Assembly (NCBI GenBank): GCA_946221385.1
Contig: CAMIGX010000007.1
Span: forward strand, 1 to 64,000
DNA length: 64,000 nucleotides
Direction of reading: 5' to 3'
Source: an uncultured Propionimicrobium sp.
Lineage (GTDB): Bacteria; Actinomycetota; Actinomycetes; Propionibacteriales; Propionibacteriaceae
Shown: positions 16,986-25,503 of the stretch, piece by piece
Layout: every line of letters begins with the position of its first letter
How positions within the stretch are numbered: the stretch's first letter is position 1
Translations under genes and position numbers: made by a program
The notes under the pieces: model-generated
What the model was told of the DNA's origin: nothing
The model's database searches: none
Seen by the model: only the letters and a program-made list of their open reading frames with translations

Positions 16986-17693
16986 TCACAGATCGATGTC
17001 GGGGTCCATATTGTCGGCAGGACCGCGCTTCTTCTTGCTTGGCTGATTCGCGGCCTTGGCACGCTGTTCAGCCTCGAAGTTCTTTTCTTCTTCGGCCGCG
17101 GCCTGCCGTTCGGCTGCCTTGCGGTCCTTATCGGCCTGGGTCTCAGCGCGCGCCTCGCTCTTCTTGCGCACCGGAGCCAAGACCATGTGCATGTTGCGAC
17201 CTTCGAGCCGCGGCGCTTGCTCGATCACACCGTCAGCAGCGACATCATCGGCCAGCTTTTGCAGCAGGTTGACGCCCAGCTCGGGGCGAGACTGCTCACG
17301 ACCGCGGAACATGATGGTGATCTTGACCTTGTCGCCGCCACGCAAGAAGCGCACTACGTGCCCCTTCTTGGTGTCGTAATCGTGGTCGTCGATCTTGGGA
17401 CGCAGCTTCATCTCTTTGATGACGGTGTTGGACTGATTACGACGAGACTCGCGCGCCTTCTGGGCGTTCTCGTATTTGAACTTGCCGTAATCCATCAGCT
17501 TGCAGACCGGTGGCCGGGCGTCCGGGGCCACTTCGACCAAGTCCAGATCTGCTTCAGCGGCTAATTGCAGCGCCTGTTCGACGCGCACAATGCCGACCTG
17601 CTCACCATTAGGCCCGACGAGTCGGACCTCAGGTACGCGGATCCGCTCGTTGATGCGCAATTCGTTGCTGATGTTGCCTCCCAGGTTCGTCAA
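16986..17693 (-). CDS. infC: Translation initiation factor IF-3
   Basis: IF-3 binds the 30S subunit, prevents 50S joining and discriminates against non-canonical start codons. Both domains are clear: IF3-N ('RINERIRVPEVRLVGPNGEQ', 'PPVCKLMDYGKFKYE') and IF3-C ('KMRPKIDDHDYDTK'-type region, 'VRFLRGGDKVKITIMFRGRE'). An acidic, Lys-rich tail of about 45 residues follows. The listed start is a TTG at 17693. A better start is ATC at 17672: a GGGAGG Shine-Dalgarno sequence lies four bases before it and the product would begin at the conserved ISNELRINERIR. IF3 genes often use such rare starts for autoregulation. The motif near residue 90 is read as 'EMKLRPKIDDHDYDTK'. Confidence 0.95.
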   Translation of the reverse strand: MTNLGGNISNELRINERIRVPEVRLVGPNGEQVGIVRVEQALQLAAEADLDLVEVAPDARPPVCKLMDYGKFKYENAQKARESRRNQSNTVIKEMKLRPKIDDHDYDTKKGHVVRFLRGGDKVKITIMFRGREQSRPELGVNLLQKLADDVAADGVIEQAPRLEGRNMHMVLAPVRKKSEARAETQADKDRKAAERQAAAEEEKNFEAEQRAKAANQPSKKKRGPADNMDPDIDL

Positions 17694-18130
17694 TGCTTCT
17701 CGCCATTTGCACAGCGATGGACGCTAGATCTCGTCGCAGCTAAATCTCTTGCCCAATTTCGGGCACTAAAAAAGCCTCCGCTGTTGCGAAGGCCTGACAA
17801 TTGGTCCCGATCCGTTCCATCTCCAATGCGCAAAGCGCGTGTCTAAGCGCTGGGCGCTTGGCTAGCTCGCTCACGAGAAGCAAGCCGCGCGCGTTGGAGC
17901 GAAGTATCGTTCCTAGTTACCGACCCGGCAGCTCGCGCCGCCCAGGTGGAGGGTCAGGCCCTCACTTTCAGCGATTCACCTCGAATGATCGACGTGATCA
18001 GCCCTAAAACCATAGCACCGCAGCCCCCGAGTGACTAAATCTCGGTCTTGATCCGGCTCGTTCGGCCGTCTTTCGGCGCTCATCATCGGCACCGCAACCA
18101 ATTGCCAAGAGGATTCTGAGAAATTCTCAT
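17694..18130 (-). promoter_or_regulatory. Long infC leader region
   Basis: About 440 bases upstream of infC on the minus strand carry no convincing gene. They contain the intrinsic terminator listed separately and, near 18009, an extended -10-like TGCTATGGT that may be the operon promoter. The stretch between them is rich in short inverted repeats, consistent with a structured regulatory leader. The opposite strand here also serves as the 5' region of the plus-strand hydrolase gene. The exact transcription start is not determinable. Confidence 0.4.
17768..17795 (-). terminator. Attenuator-like terminator in the infC leader
   Basis: On the minus strand GCCTTCGC (17786-17793), loop AACA and GCGGAGGC (17774-17781) form an 8-bp stem with one G-U pair. 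TTTTTT (17768-17773) follows. This is a proper intrinsic terminator placed about 95 bases before the infC start and after any upstream promoter, so it should terminate or attenuate transcription into infC-rpmI-rplT. An alternative is termination of some unrecognised upstream transcript. Confidence 0.75.
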
Positions 18131-18152
18131 ATGCGTGTATGTTCTATCTCGG

Positions 18153-18184
18153 AAACTCCCCCGAGTCCAAACTCCCCCGAGTCT
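18153..18184 (+). repeat. Tandem 16-base repeat in 5' region of the hydrolase gene
   Basis: Two adjacent 16-base units (AAACTCCCCCGAGTCC and AAACTCCCCCGAGTCT) differ at one base. A CTCGG at 18148-18152 can pair with the CCGAG inside either unit, giving two mutually exclusive hairpins 45-80 bases before the ATG at 18231. A role in translation control is conjecture. Confidence 0.6.
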
Positions 18185-18230
18185 GCCAGCCCCGCGGGTC
18201 CGGCAGCACCCCCGTCAAACAGAAGGCCTG

Positions 18231-19445
18231 ATGAGCGCACGTAGAGCCTTGCCCGTCGATCTATACGTGACCCCCTTAGCACCCCTGGCGGCTAATGCAG
18301 CAGCTCGTCGAGCACTTGACTCCCAGATCCCGCTATCCGACGCTCCGCGACGCGCGTTAGAACTGACCGTTGGCCCACGTCGGGCCGCTGGCAGCAATCC
18401 GGATGCCGCACTGACTGGCGCCGCTCGCCGCGCAGAGGTATCCCCTCTTGACGCGCAGGTCAGCACTGCTCGTCGCGCCCTGCCCACGTCAGCTGTCGGC
18501 GTGGTTGGGCCCATCGGTCCTGCACGTTCGCTCGATGCTCCGGCTCGGGCGTTGCGGGCTGATTTCAGTGCGCATGACGAACGCATCTCGTGCGCTCCTA
18601 GGCGTGCTTTAGATCTTGACGAGTTCACGGCCACCTTGCCGCTGACGATCGATCCGGCAGCGTTCGTCGAAAAGTCTCGCCGAGTCAAGAAGTTCGCAGC
18701 GGGATTGGCGGCAGCCGTCTTGTTGGGCGCGCTAGGTAGCCAATTGGCGGGACTGACGAATTCCTCGTCGCTTTTAGCCAGCCAATTGGCTGCGCCCGCA
18801 GCTGCGGCCAATGTTGACGGCGCCGTCCGCGCTGACGAGCAGGTCAGCCGCGACGGACAGCGTCCTGAGCTGACGAACCATGACCTCCAGCAAGAACTCG
18901 CTGACATCGACGCAACGGTCGCCCAGGAAGCACGTGAAGTAAAGGCCGAACAAGCCGCCAAGGCAGCCGAAGAGGCCCGCGTAAAGGCTGAAGCTGAGGC
19001 AAAGGCAGCCAAGCAGGCTGCTGTCACCGGTCAAATCGCGCCGGGCCAAAAAGTCCCACTCAGCGTCGACGAAGCGCTCGCTAACGCCCAGCGGCTCAGT
19101 GGCAGCCCGAATTATCACAACATGTGCTTGGCGCTGGTCTCGAATTTCTATGGCTACACCAGTTCTGGCGCGATCGGCGCTCAGCAGGCAGCTAACGAAA
19201 TCATCGCCGCCGGCCAGATGCATTACGACATGAGCGATATTCCCGTCGGTGCCCTGATTTGGTATGACGGCACCCCAGTGGGAAATCCTTACGGGCACGT
19301 AGCGATGTACGCCGGTGATGGGTTGGTCTACAGCAATGGCCACCAAAATGGCGTCGGCTTGATGAGCATCCACAAGCCCAGCGACGAATGGCGCCAGCCG
19401 ATCATCGGCTGGTCAAATGTCTGGTTGCCCGCCGCGACTCGCTGA
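18231..19445 (+). CDS. Membrane-anchored NlpC/CHAP-like hydrolase with RRAL-repeat domain
   Basis: A 404-residue protein of unusual build. Residues 1-150 are predicted disordered and carry eight spaced motifs of the form [A/P]RRAL (at 3, 25, 39, 49, 65, 80, 104, 123; some degenerate). A basic stop (KSRRVKK) precedes one membrane segment (about 155-175). An Ala/Lys/Glu-rich coiled coil (about 215-262) follows. A C-terminal papain-fold domain has Cys299 (HNMCLALV) and His356 (YGHVAMYAG) as likely catalytic residues. It probably cleaves or binds peptidoglycan outside, with the repeats inside. The start is the ATG with AGAAGG four bases upstream; a longer upstream frame is not credible. I do not recognise a named family for the whole protein. 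Confidence 0.8.
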   Translation: MSARRALPVDLYVTPLAPLAANAAARRALDSQIPLSDAPRRALELTVGPRRAAGSNPDAALTGAARRAEVSPLDAQVSTARRALPTSAVGVVGPIGPARSLDAPARALRADFSAHDERISCAPRRALDLDEFTATLPLTIDPAAFVEKSRRVKKFAAGLAAAVLLGALGSQLAGLTNSSSLLASQLAAPAAAANVDGAVRADEQVSRDGQRPELTNHDLQQELADIDATVAQEAREVKAEQAAKAAEEARVKAEAEAKAAKQAAVTGQIAPGQKVPLSVDEALANAQRLSGSPNYHNMCLALVSNFYGYTSSGAIGAQQAANEIIAAGQMHYDMSDIPVGALIWYDGTPVGNPYGHVAMYAGDGLVYSNGHQNGVGLMSIHKPSDEWRQPIIGWSNVWLPAATR

Positions 19446-19500
19446 GCGCAGCTATCTGATCGGTTAAGCGGGCCAAGATCACTGCGCAGTGGCCTCCCCG

Positions 19501-20223
19501 TCAGCTTTCGATCAAGTTTGCGGTCAACTGCTCAAAGATCTGTGCCGAGACGCCATGGTTGAGCAGATATTGGCGCGTCCCACCTTGTTGGTCGACCAAT
19601 TCCCAAGCCTTGTCGAGCGCCTCACTTGAAGTCGCGGTAGATCGGTGCGCCCGCTCACCGGGGATTTCGACGACGCCGGACAGCCGCGCCAGATCGTCGA
19701 GATATTCCTCCCGCAAATGATCACTAGATGCTAAATAGTCGGCTGCAATCAGATCTCGGGGCACACCGACGATCTCTTGGACGAATGCACACACCAAGCC
19801 GGTGCGGTCCTTGCCGGCGGTGCAATGCACCAATACTGGATCTGGCAAGCTCGCCGCGACTTGAGTCACGGCAGCGGCCAGTTGGCCGCCGTGCTCGCTG
19901 ACCATCAATGCGTAAAGCTCGGTCAAGCTGTCCCATTCCAGGCCAGCTAAGTGTTCTTCGAAGATCGGAATGCTGTACCAGCTCAAGTCGCCACGTCCGG
20001 TGCGGGGTGCCAAATCGCGTTCGGAGCGATCGCGCAGATCTACGACGCTGTGGATGCCTAGCTTCCCCAGTTCATTAGCTAGCGCGTCATGCGGACGTAA
20101 CAGCGCACTGGACCGCCACAGCGTGCGCGCTTTGAAGCAGACAGGTCCATCTTGGGCGTACATCCCGACCCAGCGCAGATTGTGCATGCCAGCAGGTTGG
20201 CTAGGCATCTGAGGATGGCTCAT
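19501..20223 (-). CDS. Tyrosine/serine phosphatase (PtpB-like)
   Basis: A 240-residue protein with the CX5R phosphatase loop VHCTAGKDRTG (nucleophile C134, R140) typical of the MptpB/Y_phosphatase3 family. These dephosphorylate phosphotyrosine or phosphoserine and in some bacteria phosphoinositides. The N-terminal 'NLRWVGMYAQDGPVCFKART' resembles the family start. No signal peptide is visible. It follows the peptide-transporter ATPase by 18 bases and may be co-transcribed. The substrate is unknown. Confidence 0.83.
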   Translation of the reverse strand: MSHPQMPSQPAGMHNLRWVGMYAQDGPVCFKARTLWRSSALLRPHDALANELGKLGIHSVVDLRDRSERDLAPRTGRGDLSWYSIPIFEEHLAGLEWDSLTELYALMVSEHGGQLAAAVTQVAASLPDPVLVHCTAGKDRTGLVCAFVQEIVGVPRDLIAADYLASSDHLREEYLDDLARLSGVVEIPGERAHRSTATSSEALDKAWELVDQQGGTRQYLLNHGVSAQIFEQLTANLIES

Positions 20224-20241
20224 CTCGCTCCTTTTCGCGGC

Positions 20242-20994
20242 TCAGGATTCATCAAGCTTTGGGACGGCGGCTAGCAGCGCGCGGGTCACGTCGTGTTTCG
20301 GTTCGGTCAACAATTCCAAGGTAGGCCCCGCTTCAACTATCTGCCCGGAATTCAGCACGATCGTGTGCGGGCACAGCCGTTGCACCACACCCAAGTCGTG
20401 ACTGACGACGACCAGGGTCAAATCGCGATTGGCGATCAAATCGCCGAGCATGTCAAGAATTTCAGCTCGCACCGTCACATCCAGCGCAGAGACCGGCTCA
20501 TCTGCTATCAAGACCTTGGGCGAGACCGACAGCGTCCTCGCGATCGCGACGCGCTGGCGTTGCCCTCCGGATAGCTGATGGGGATAGCGATCAGCCAATT
20601 GGGAGTGCAAGCCAACCTCGTCCAACAGCGCTTTGATTTCCTGATCGCTAGCTTTGCGGCGCTGCAAGAGTCGAATCGGTTCGGCAATGATTTGGTTGAC
20701 CGTCATGTGCCCGGCCAGCGACGAATAGGGATCTTGCAGCACGACCTGCATGTCGCGACGCCACGGCCGCTGTCCGAAGCCGCCGACGGTGACGTCCTGT
20801 CCAGCAAAACGCACGCTGCCTGCGTCGGGAGCCAAGATGCCCAGCAAAATCTTGACCAATGTCGTCTTGCCTGAGCCGGATTCTCCGATGACACCGACCG
20901 AACGACCCGCTTCAACGGTGATATCGACGCCATCCAAGGCAATCAGCTCACCGAAGCGTTTGGTGATCCCGCGCCCCTCGATCAGTACGCTCAT
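20242..20994 (-). CDS. Peptide ABC transporter ATPase (DppF/OppF type)
   Basis: One of two ATPases energising the importer encoded upstream. The start is set at the ATG at 20994 that overlaps the preceding ATPase stop (ATGA), giving 250 residues starting MSVLIEGRGITKRFGE. The Walker A is GESGSGKTT, the signature LSGGQRQRVAIART and the Walker B LIADEPVSALD. The C-terminal 'VEAGPTLELLTEPKHDVTRAL' is typical of Opp/Dpp ATPases. Like the partner it lacks a long accessory domain. Confidence 0.9.
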   Translation of the reverse strand: MSVLIEGRGITKRFGELIALDGVDITVEAGRSVGVIGESGSGKTTLVKILLGILAPDAGSVRFAGQDVTVGGFGQRPWRRDMQVVLQDPYSSLAGHMTVNQIIAEPIRLLQRRKASDQEIKALLDEVGLHSQLADRYPHQLSGGQRQRVAIARTLSVSPKVLIADEPVSALDVTVRAEILDMLGDLIANRDLTLVVVSHDLGVVQRLCPHTIVLNSGQIVEAGPTLELLTEPKHDVTRALLAAVPKLDES

Positions 20995-21887
20995 CGCTGG
21001 CCCGCTTCCCGATCTTGGCAGCTGTCCGACGGGGCAACTGAGCATTCAGCTACCGCCTGGTCATCCGAGCGCTGAGCGAGCAGCGCAGCCCGTGCGCCCG
21101 GGATATCTAGGCTCGTGGCACGGGCGGCTTTGATCAACGCTTTGGAATATTGGCTTTGTGGCTGCTCAATCAGCTGCCTCGTTGGGGAACTTTCAACGAT
21201 CTTGCCGTGCTGCATGACTAGCAGCCGATCGCAGGTCGTCGCCGCGAGCGCCATGTCATGGGTGACGAGCAACAGCGCGCTGCCCAGTTCGTCACACAGC
21301 TTCGCTAGGAGTTCCAGGATCCGCGCGGCAACGGTCGCGTCCAAGGCGGTGGTTGGTTCGTCAGCCAACACGAGCCGCGGTTCGGCGCTGATCGCCATCG
21401 CGATGACGACGCGCTGGCGCTGCCCACCAGATAGTTCGTGTGGATAACGTTCAATGACCGACTTGGGTTCAGGCAGCCCTACCAAGCCAGCTAGTTCTGT
21501 CGCTCTTGCCTTGGCCTGCTTTGGGCTGATCTTGTCGTGCTGCAGGTTCGCCGTCACCAATTGCCGCCAGATCGGCAAGACAGGATTCAGCGCGGTCATC
21601 GGCTCTTGGAAGATCGCCGCGATCTGGTCACCACGTAGCTGTCGCATCGTCTGCTCTGCCGCGCCTAACAGCTGCTGCCCATGAAATTCGATCGAGCCGC
21701 TGAGCTTGGCACTGGCTGGCTGGAGACCTTGGATAGCTAGGCAGGTCAGGGTCTTGCCCGACCCTGATTCACCGATCAAGCCGACTTTTTCGCCGCCTTC
21801 CAAGGCGAAGGTGACGCCGTCAACAGCTTTTGCTGAGTCTTGCCCGCCGAACCAGATCTGCAGATCCTGCACCTTAAGCAGGCTCAC
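20991..21887 (-). CDS. Peptide ABC transporter ATPase (DppD/OppD type)
   Basis: This 298-residue ATPase has Walker A GESGSGKTLT, 'DQIAAIFQEPMTALNPVLPI' (the Opp/Dpp Q-loop region), signature LSGGQRQRVVIAMA and Walker B LVLADEPTTALD. It pairs with the ATPase encoded by the next gene to form the nucleotide-binding heterodimer. It overlaps both neighbouring cistrons by 4 bases. Confidence 0.9.
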   Translation of the reverse strand: MSLLKVQDLQIWFGGQDSAKAVDGVTFALEGGEKVGLIGESGSGKTLTCLAIQGLQPASAKLSGSIEFHGQQLLGAAEQTMRQLRGDQIAAIFQEPMTALNPVLPIWRQLVTANLQHDKISPKQAKARATELAGLVGLPEPKSVIERYPHELSGGQRQRVVIAMAISAEPRLVLADEPTTALDATVAARILELLAKLCDELGSALLLVTHDMALAATTCDRLLVMQHGKIVESSPTRQLIEQPQSQYSKALIKAARATSLDIPGARAALLAQRSDDQAVAECSVAPSDSCQDREAGQR

Positions 21888-22741
21888 CGTTCCTCCTCCT
21901 CACGCACGGCGAGCGCGTCACGCAATGCGTCGCCGAGCAGGTTGAACGACAAGATCGCCAAAATGATCAACGCTGCGGGCGCCGCGAGCACCTGGGGCCG
22001 GCTATAGATCTGCTCTTGGTGTTCGGCCAACATGCGTCCCCAAGACGGCACTGACGGCTGCGCGCCCAGACCGAGATAGCTCAAACCGGCTTCGGCTAAG
22101 GTCGCGATGCCCAGCAGTTGAGTCATCCGGATCAATAGTGTGGCAGCGACGTCGGGCAGGATATGTGCGTCTAACAGCCACCATCTGCTGGCGCCGCTAG
22201 TGACAGCTAAGGTGACATGGTCGCTGCGCATCGAACGGCGCAGCTCAGGCAGGATCGTGCGGGTGATCGTTGAAATCGAGCCGATGCCAATCGCCAGAGC
22301 TAATCCCCATTGCGTGCCGCCGGTCGCCGTCGCGAGGATCAGCGCGATCAGCAGCGTCGGGAACGCAATCAACAAATCGACGCCGCGTTCTAGCAACTTT
22401 CCCACCGGCCGCGAACTGAAGGCGATCAATCCCGCCAGCAGCAGGCCGGCGACGCTAGCGATAGTCACCGCGGCCAGCGTCGTGAACAGCGTCAAATTGG
22501 CTCCGACCATGAGCCTGGAAGCGATGTCGCGACCCAGGGCGTCTGCACCAAAGATGTGCCGCGCCGACCAGGGCGCCCAACTCTCGGCAGGGTCGACAGC
22601 GTATGGGTCGTAGGGCGTCCAGATGAACGAAATCAGCGAGACGATCACCATGCAGGTGATGAAGATGATCGCAAACTTGCCCGTTGGTCGTCGCCATACT
22701 CGACGCAACACCACGCGCGAGCGCGAAGACTGCCGGCTCAT
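21884..22741 (-). CDS. Peptide ABC transporter permease (DppC/OppC type)
   Basis: An inner-membrane permease of 285 residues with an N-terminal membrane helix (about 24-42), the OppC_N segment 'HIFGADALGRDIASRLMVGA', about five further helices, and the EAA-type loop 'AEAGLSYLGLGAQPSVPSWG'. It forms the channel with the DppB-type partner, whose stop it overlaps. Confidence 0.9.
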   Translation of the reverse strand: MSRQSSRSRVVLRRVWRRPTGKFAIIFITCMVIVSLISFIWTPYDPYAVDPAESWAPWSARHIFGADALGRDIASRLMVGANLTLFTTLAAVTIASVAGLLLAGLIAFSSRPVGKLLERGVDLLIAFPTLLIALILATATGGTQWGLALAIGIGSISTITRTILPELRRSMRSDHVTLAVTSGASRWWLLDAHILPDVAATLLIRMTQLLGIATLAEAGLSYLGLGAQPSVPSWGRMLAEHQEQIYSRPQVLAAPAALIILAILSFNLLGDALRDALAVREEEER

Positions 22742-23751
22742 GATCGCAACCTCGGATCGAGCAGCTGTTGGACGAGGTTCGCCAGCGTCATCATGATGAT
22801 GATCAACGCGCTCATCAACATCAGCACCGATTGCACGACGGTGATATCACGCACTGAGACGCTGGACAGCAGGAATTGGCCCACCCCCGGCAGCGCGAAG
22901 ACTTGCTCGACCAGCACTGATCCGGTGAGCAAGCCGGCAAATTCCAGCGCGACTACCGCCGACAGTGGCAGGCCGATCATCCGCCAACTTTGGCCTAGTG
23001 CCTGCCGGATCGATAGGCCTTGAGCCCTGGCGGTGCGGACATGATCTTGGCTCAGCGTCTCGATCGTCGCGGAGCGGACGAATCTAATCAGCACCGCCGC
23101 CTGTGGAATCGTCAACGTCAAAGTTGGCAAGATCAACGAACGCATTGCCGCGTCAAAGTCTCGCCAGCCATCGATCGGAAAACCGGTAGCTGGCAACCAA
23201 CCGGTGCGAATCGCCAGCAGATCAGCAAACAAAATTCCCAAGATGAATGTCGGAATGGCGATGCCTAACTGAGTCAGCGAATGCAATAGCTGTCCCCACC
23301 AGCTGCGTCGTCCTAGTGCAGCGGCGATGCCCAACGGGATCGAAATCAGCATCGCCAGCACTAGTGCGGCCAACGCCATCGGCGCGGTGACGGCGAGCTT
23401 GCGCAGCAGTTCGCTGCCCACTGCTTGGTGCGTCAGCGAGGATTGACCGAAATCTAGCCGCAGCAAATCGGTGAACCAATCCCAGTACTGCACCATGACG
23501 GGCCGGTCTAAGCCGAGCTCGCGACGAATCGCATGGATCTTTTCTGCTGACGCGTCCGTGCCAGCCATGATCGCGGCAATATCTCCAGGCAGGTAGTGCA
23601 AGGCGAGGAAGATAACCAGGCTGGCCGCCAGCAGCGCGCACAGCGCCAAGACCAGATCAGCGACGATTGCCCGTCCCCTGGACCGCGGTCGGCGCGATCT
23701 AGGACGCGCGGACGCTGCGATCAGCGCGTCCCCGTCAGCGATGGCGGTCAT
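22738..23751 (-). CDS. Peptide ABC transporter permease (DppB/OppB type)
   Basis: A 337-residue permease with about six membrane helices and the family features 'LPGDIAAIMAGTDASAEKI', 'RRELGLDRPVMVQYWDW' and 'VLVEQVFALPGVGQFLL'. The N-terminus is extended and basic (PRSRRPRSRGR) before helix 1. It begins 3 bases after the binding-protein stop. Confidence 0.9.
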   Translation of the reverse strand: MTAIADGDALIAASARPRSRRPRSRGRAIVADLVLALCALLAASLVIFLALHYLPGDIAAIMAGTDASAEKIHAIRRELGLDRPVMVQYWDWFTDLLRLDFGQSSLTHQAVGSELLRKLAVTAPMALAALVLAMLISIPLGIAAALGRRSWWGQLLHSLTQLGIAIPTFILGILFADLLAIRTGWLPATGFPIDGWRDFDAAMRSLILPTLTLTIPQAAVLIRFVRSATIETLSQDHVRTARAQGLSIRQALGQSWRMIGLPLSAVVALEFAGLLTGSVLVEQVFALPGVGQFLLSSVSVRDITVVQSVLMLMSALIIIMMTLANLVQQLLDPRLRS

Positions 23752-23754
23752 TAA

Positions 23755-25293
23755 TCAAGATTTCGCGATCTGGGAGACGAAATATTGCGAATGCGTGCGG
23801 GCGCTTGGATAACCCGCGACTTTCTTCGTCGCGATCGTCACTGCATTTGGTGCATATAGCCAATCGCTGGCTACTTCCTCAGCCATTAGGACCGTCATCT
23901 TCTGCAGGCCGGCGTAGCCTTCGTCAGCGGTTTGGGCAGATGTTGCTGCAGCGAATGTCTCTTGCACCGCCGGCGAATCATAATTCCAGTAATAATGCGG
24001 ATTCGCGTAATTGACGATCGACCACGGCTCGACATGGAGCACCATCGTCAGCTGATAGTCCTTTTTGCTATAGACCTTATCGAGCCAGGTCGCGAATTCC
24101 ATTTGTTTAATTTCGACGGTAATGCCGATCTCTTTCAATTGGGCTGCCACATATTGACTGAGCCGCGAATCATAGATATTTGCTACTTCCAAGGTGAGCT
24201 GCAAATTATCTGCTCCTGCTGCAGCCAGCAGTTCTTTTGCTTTCGCCTTGTCAGGTGGATAAATGCCCGTGGTGTCGGTGTACCAGGGATCGTCTGGAAC
24301 GCTCAGCGAACCGACCCGGGTAGCACGCAAATCCAGCGCCTTGATCAGACCGTCTTTATCGATCGCCATTCGAATCGCTTGCCGGACGCGGACGTCAGCC
24401 AATTGCGGCAGCTGGTGATTAAATCCGAGCACCATCCACGAACCAGAACTACCCTCCACGACATTGAAATTCTGATCTCGGCTGAATCGGTCGATCATTT
24501 CTGCAGATGGATCGGTGTGCAGATCAATTCCACCACTCGCCAGCGCATTTGCTGCAGCAGCACGGTCTTTGTAGAAGCGGAAAATGACAGTCTTGTTGAC
24601 CGGCTTCGCGCCCCAATAGTCATCGCGACGGGTCAATGTAATTGACGAGCCCTGCTGCCAATTAGTGATTTCATAGGGTCCGGTGCCATTAGTCTGCTTT
24701 GCCAAATCGACATCGTGCCGTTTTGGCCGCACCAAGCCGATATCGCTGGACAGGCTATCCAGTAGCCGCCAATCCCGGCGCGCCAAGGTGATGACGACCT
24801 TGTCACTGCCTTCAGCGGTGATGGATTGCACTGCGCTCATCCGGTCGCTGGCTTTGTCCGCCGGCGCGCCGCAAGCCGCGCCGCACGGCTCGCTTAGCGA
24901 ATCGACGACGTCGTCAGCGTGCAGGATCTGGCCGTCAGAAAACTTGACGTCGGGCCGCAGCGTGAAGACATAGCGCAGCGCGTCGTCAGAAATCTGCCAC
25001 TCGGAGGCTAATAGCGGCTCCAGGCGGCCGTCGTGAGTGCGTCGGACGAGCCCTTCATAGACATTGCCGATCTCGACTTGCTCTAGTGCAGCGCCGGCGG
25101 TGGTGAAGATGTCTAAGCCGGTCGGTTCCAAGGTCATGCCGACGTTGATGGTGGCCTGCGGGTCCGCATTGGTGACGGTGCTGGGAGCAGCAGTCGAGTT
25201 CGGTGGCTGGCCGCCGTCTTGGCCGCCACTACAGCCAGTGATCAGCGCAGCTGCGATGCCGACGGCGACCCCGCTGGCGAAACGACTTTGCAT
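23755..25293 (-). CDS. Peptide-type ABC substrate-binding lipoprotein
   Basis: This family 5 extracellular solute-binding protein delivers substrate to the permeases encoded downstream. The start is set at the ATG at 25293, which has GAGGAG seven bases upstream and gives 512 residues beginning with a signal peptide and lipobox ITGC. 'VRQAIRMAIDKDGLIKAL' and 'KLRPDVKFSDGQ'-type segments (written here as TLRPDVKFSDGQ) are typical of DppA/OppA proteins. Two Cys in 'EPCGAACGAP' may form a disulfide. The substrate (di/oligopeptide or other) is undetermined. Confidence 0.88.
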   Translation of the reverse strand: MQSRFASGVAVGIAAALITGCSGGQDGGQPPNSTAAPSTVTNADPQATINVGMTLEPTGLDIFTTAGAALEQVEIGNVYEGLVRRTHDGRLEPLLASEWQISDDALRYVFTLRPDVKFSDGQILHADDVVDSLSEPCGAACGAPADKASDRMSAVQSITAEGSDKVVITLARRDWRLLDSLSSDIGLVRPKRHDVDLAKQTNGTGPYEITNWQQGSSITLTRRDDYWGAKPVNKTVIFRFYKDRAAAANALASGGIDLHTDPSAEMIDRFSRDQNFNVVEGSSGSWMVLGFNHQLPQLADVRVRQAIRMAIDKDGLIKALDLRATRVGSLSVPDDPWYTDTTGIYPPDKAKAKELLAAAGADNLQLTLEVANIYDSRLSQYVAAQLKEIGITVEIKQMEFATWLDKVYSKKDYQLTMVLHVEPWSIVNYANPHYYWNYDSPAVQETFAAATSAQTADEGYAGLQKMTVLMAEEVASDWLYAPNAVTIATKKVAGYPSARTHSQYFVSQIAKS

Positions 25294-25363
25294 AGCCCAA
25301 CTCCTCAACTTGACGTCCCAGCGCTCCCCTGGCAGCCGACGAGGCGTCCAAGTGAACTCCCTC

Positions 25364-25391
25364 ATTATGCCTGACTGGCTCAATGGTCAGG
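25364..25391 (-). promoter_or_regulatory. Possible promoter and dyad of the dpp operon
   Basis: On the minus strand CATAAT (25364-25369) is a good -10 box about 70 bases upstream of the binding-protein ATG. A 6-base inverted repeat, CCTGAC (25370-25375) and GTCAGG (25386-25391), fills the spacer and takes the place of a clear -35. That arrangement could be an activator or repressor site. The evidence is motif-level only. Confidence 0.4.
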
Positions 25392-25503
25392 CGCGCAGCA
25401 CAGACTTTGAGCTATCGAACGCAGTCACATCGTGAGGAAAAGTATCCGCGCGCGACGTGGCGGCAACCAGTCAAAGCGCTCGTCGTGTGCAAAGCTTGAG
25501 CCC

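Noticed and set aside
17990..18230. Possible c-di-AMP (ydaO-type) riboswitch before the wall hydrolase
   Set aside because: Context fits, but I could not identify the conserved core of that class on the plus strand; an Infernal scan would decide.
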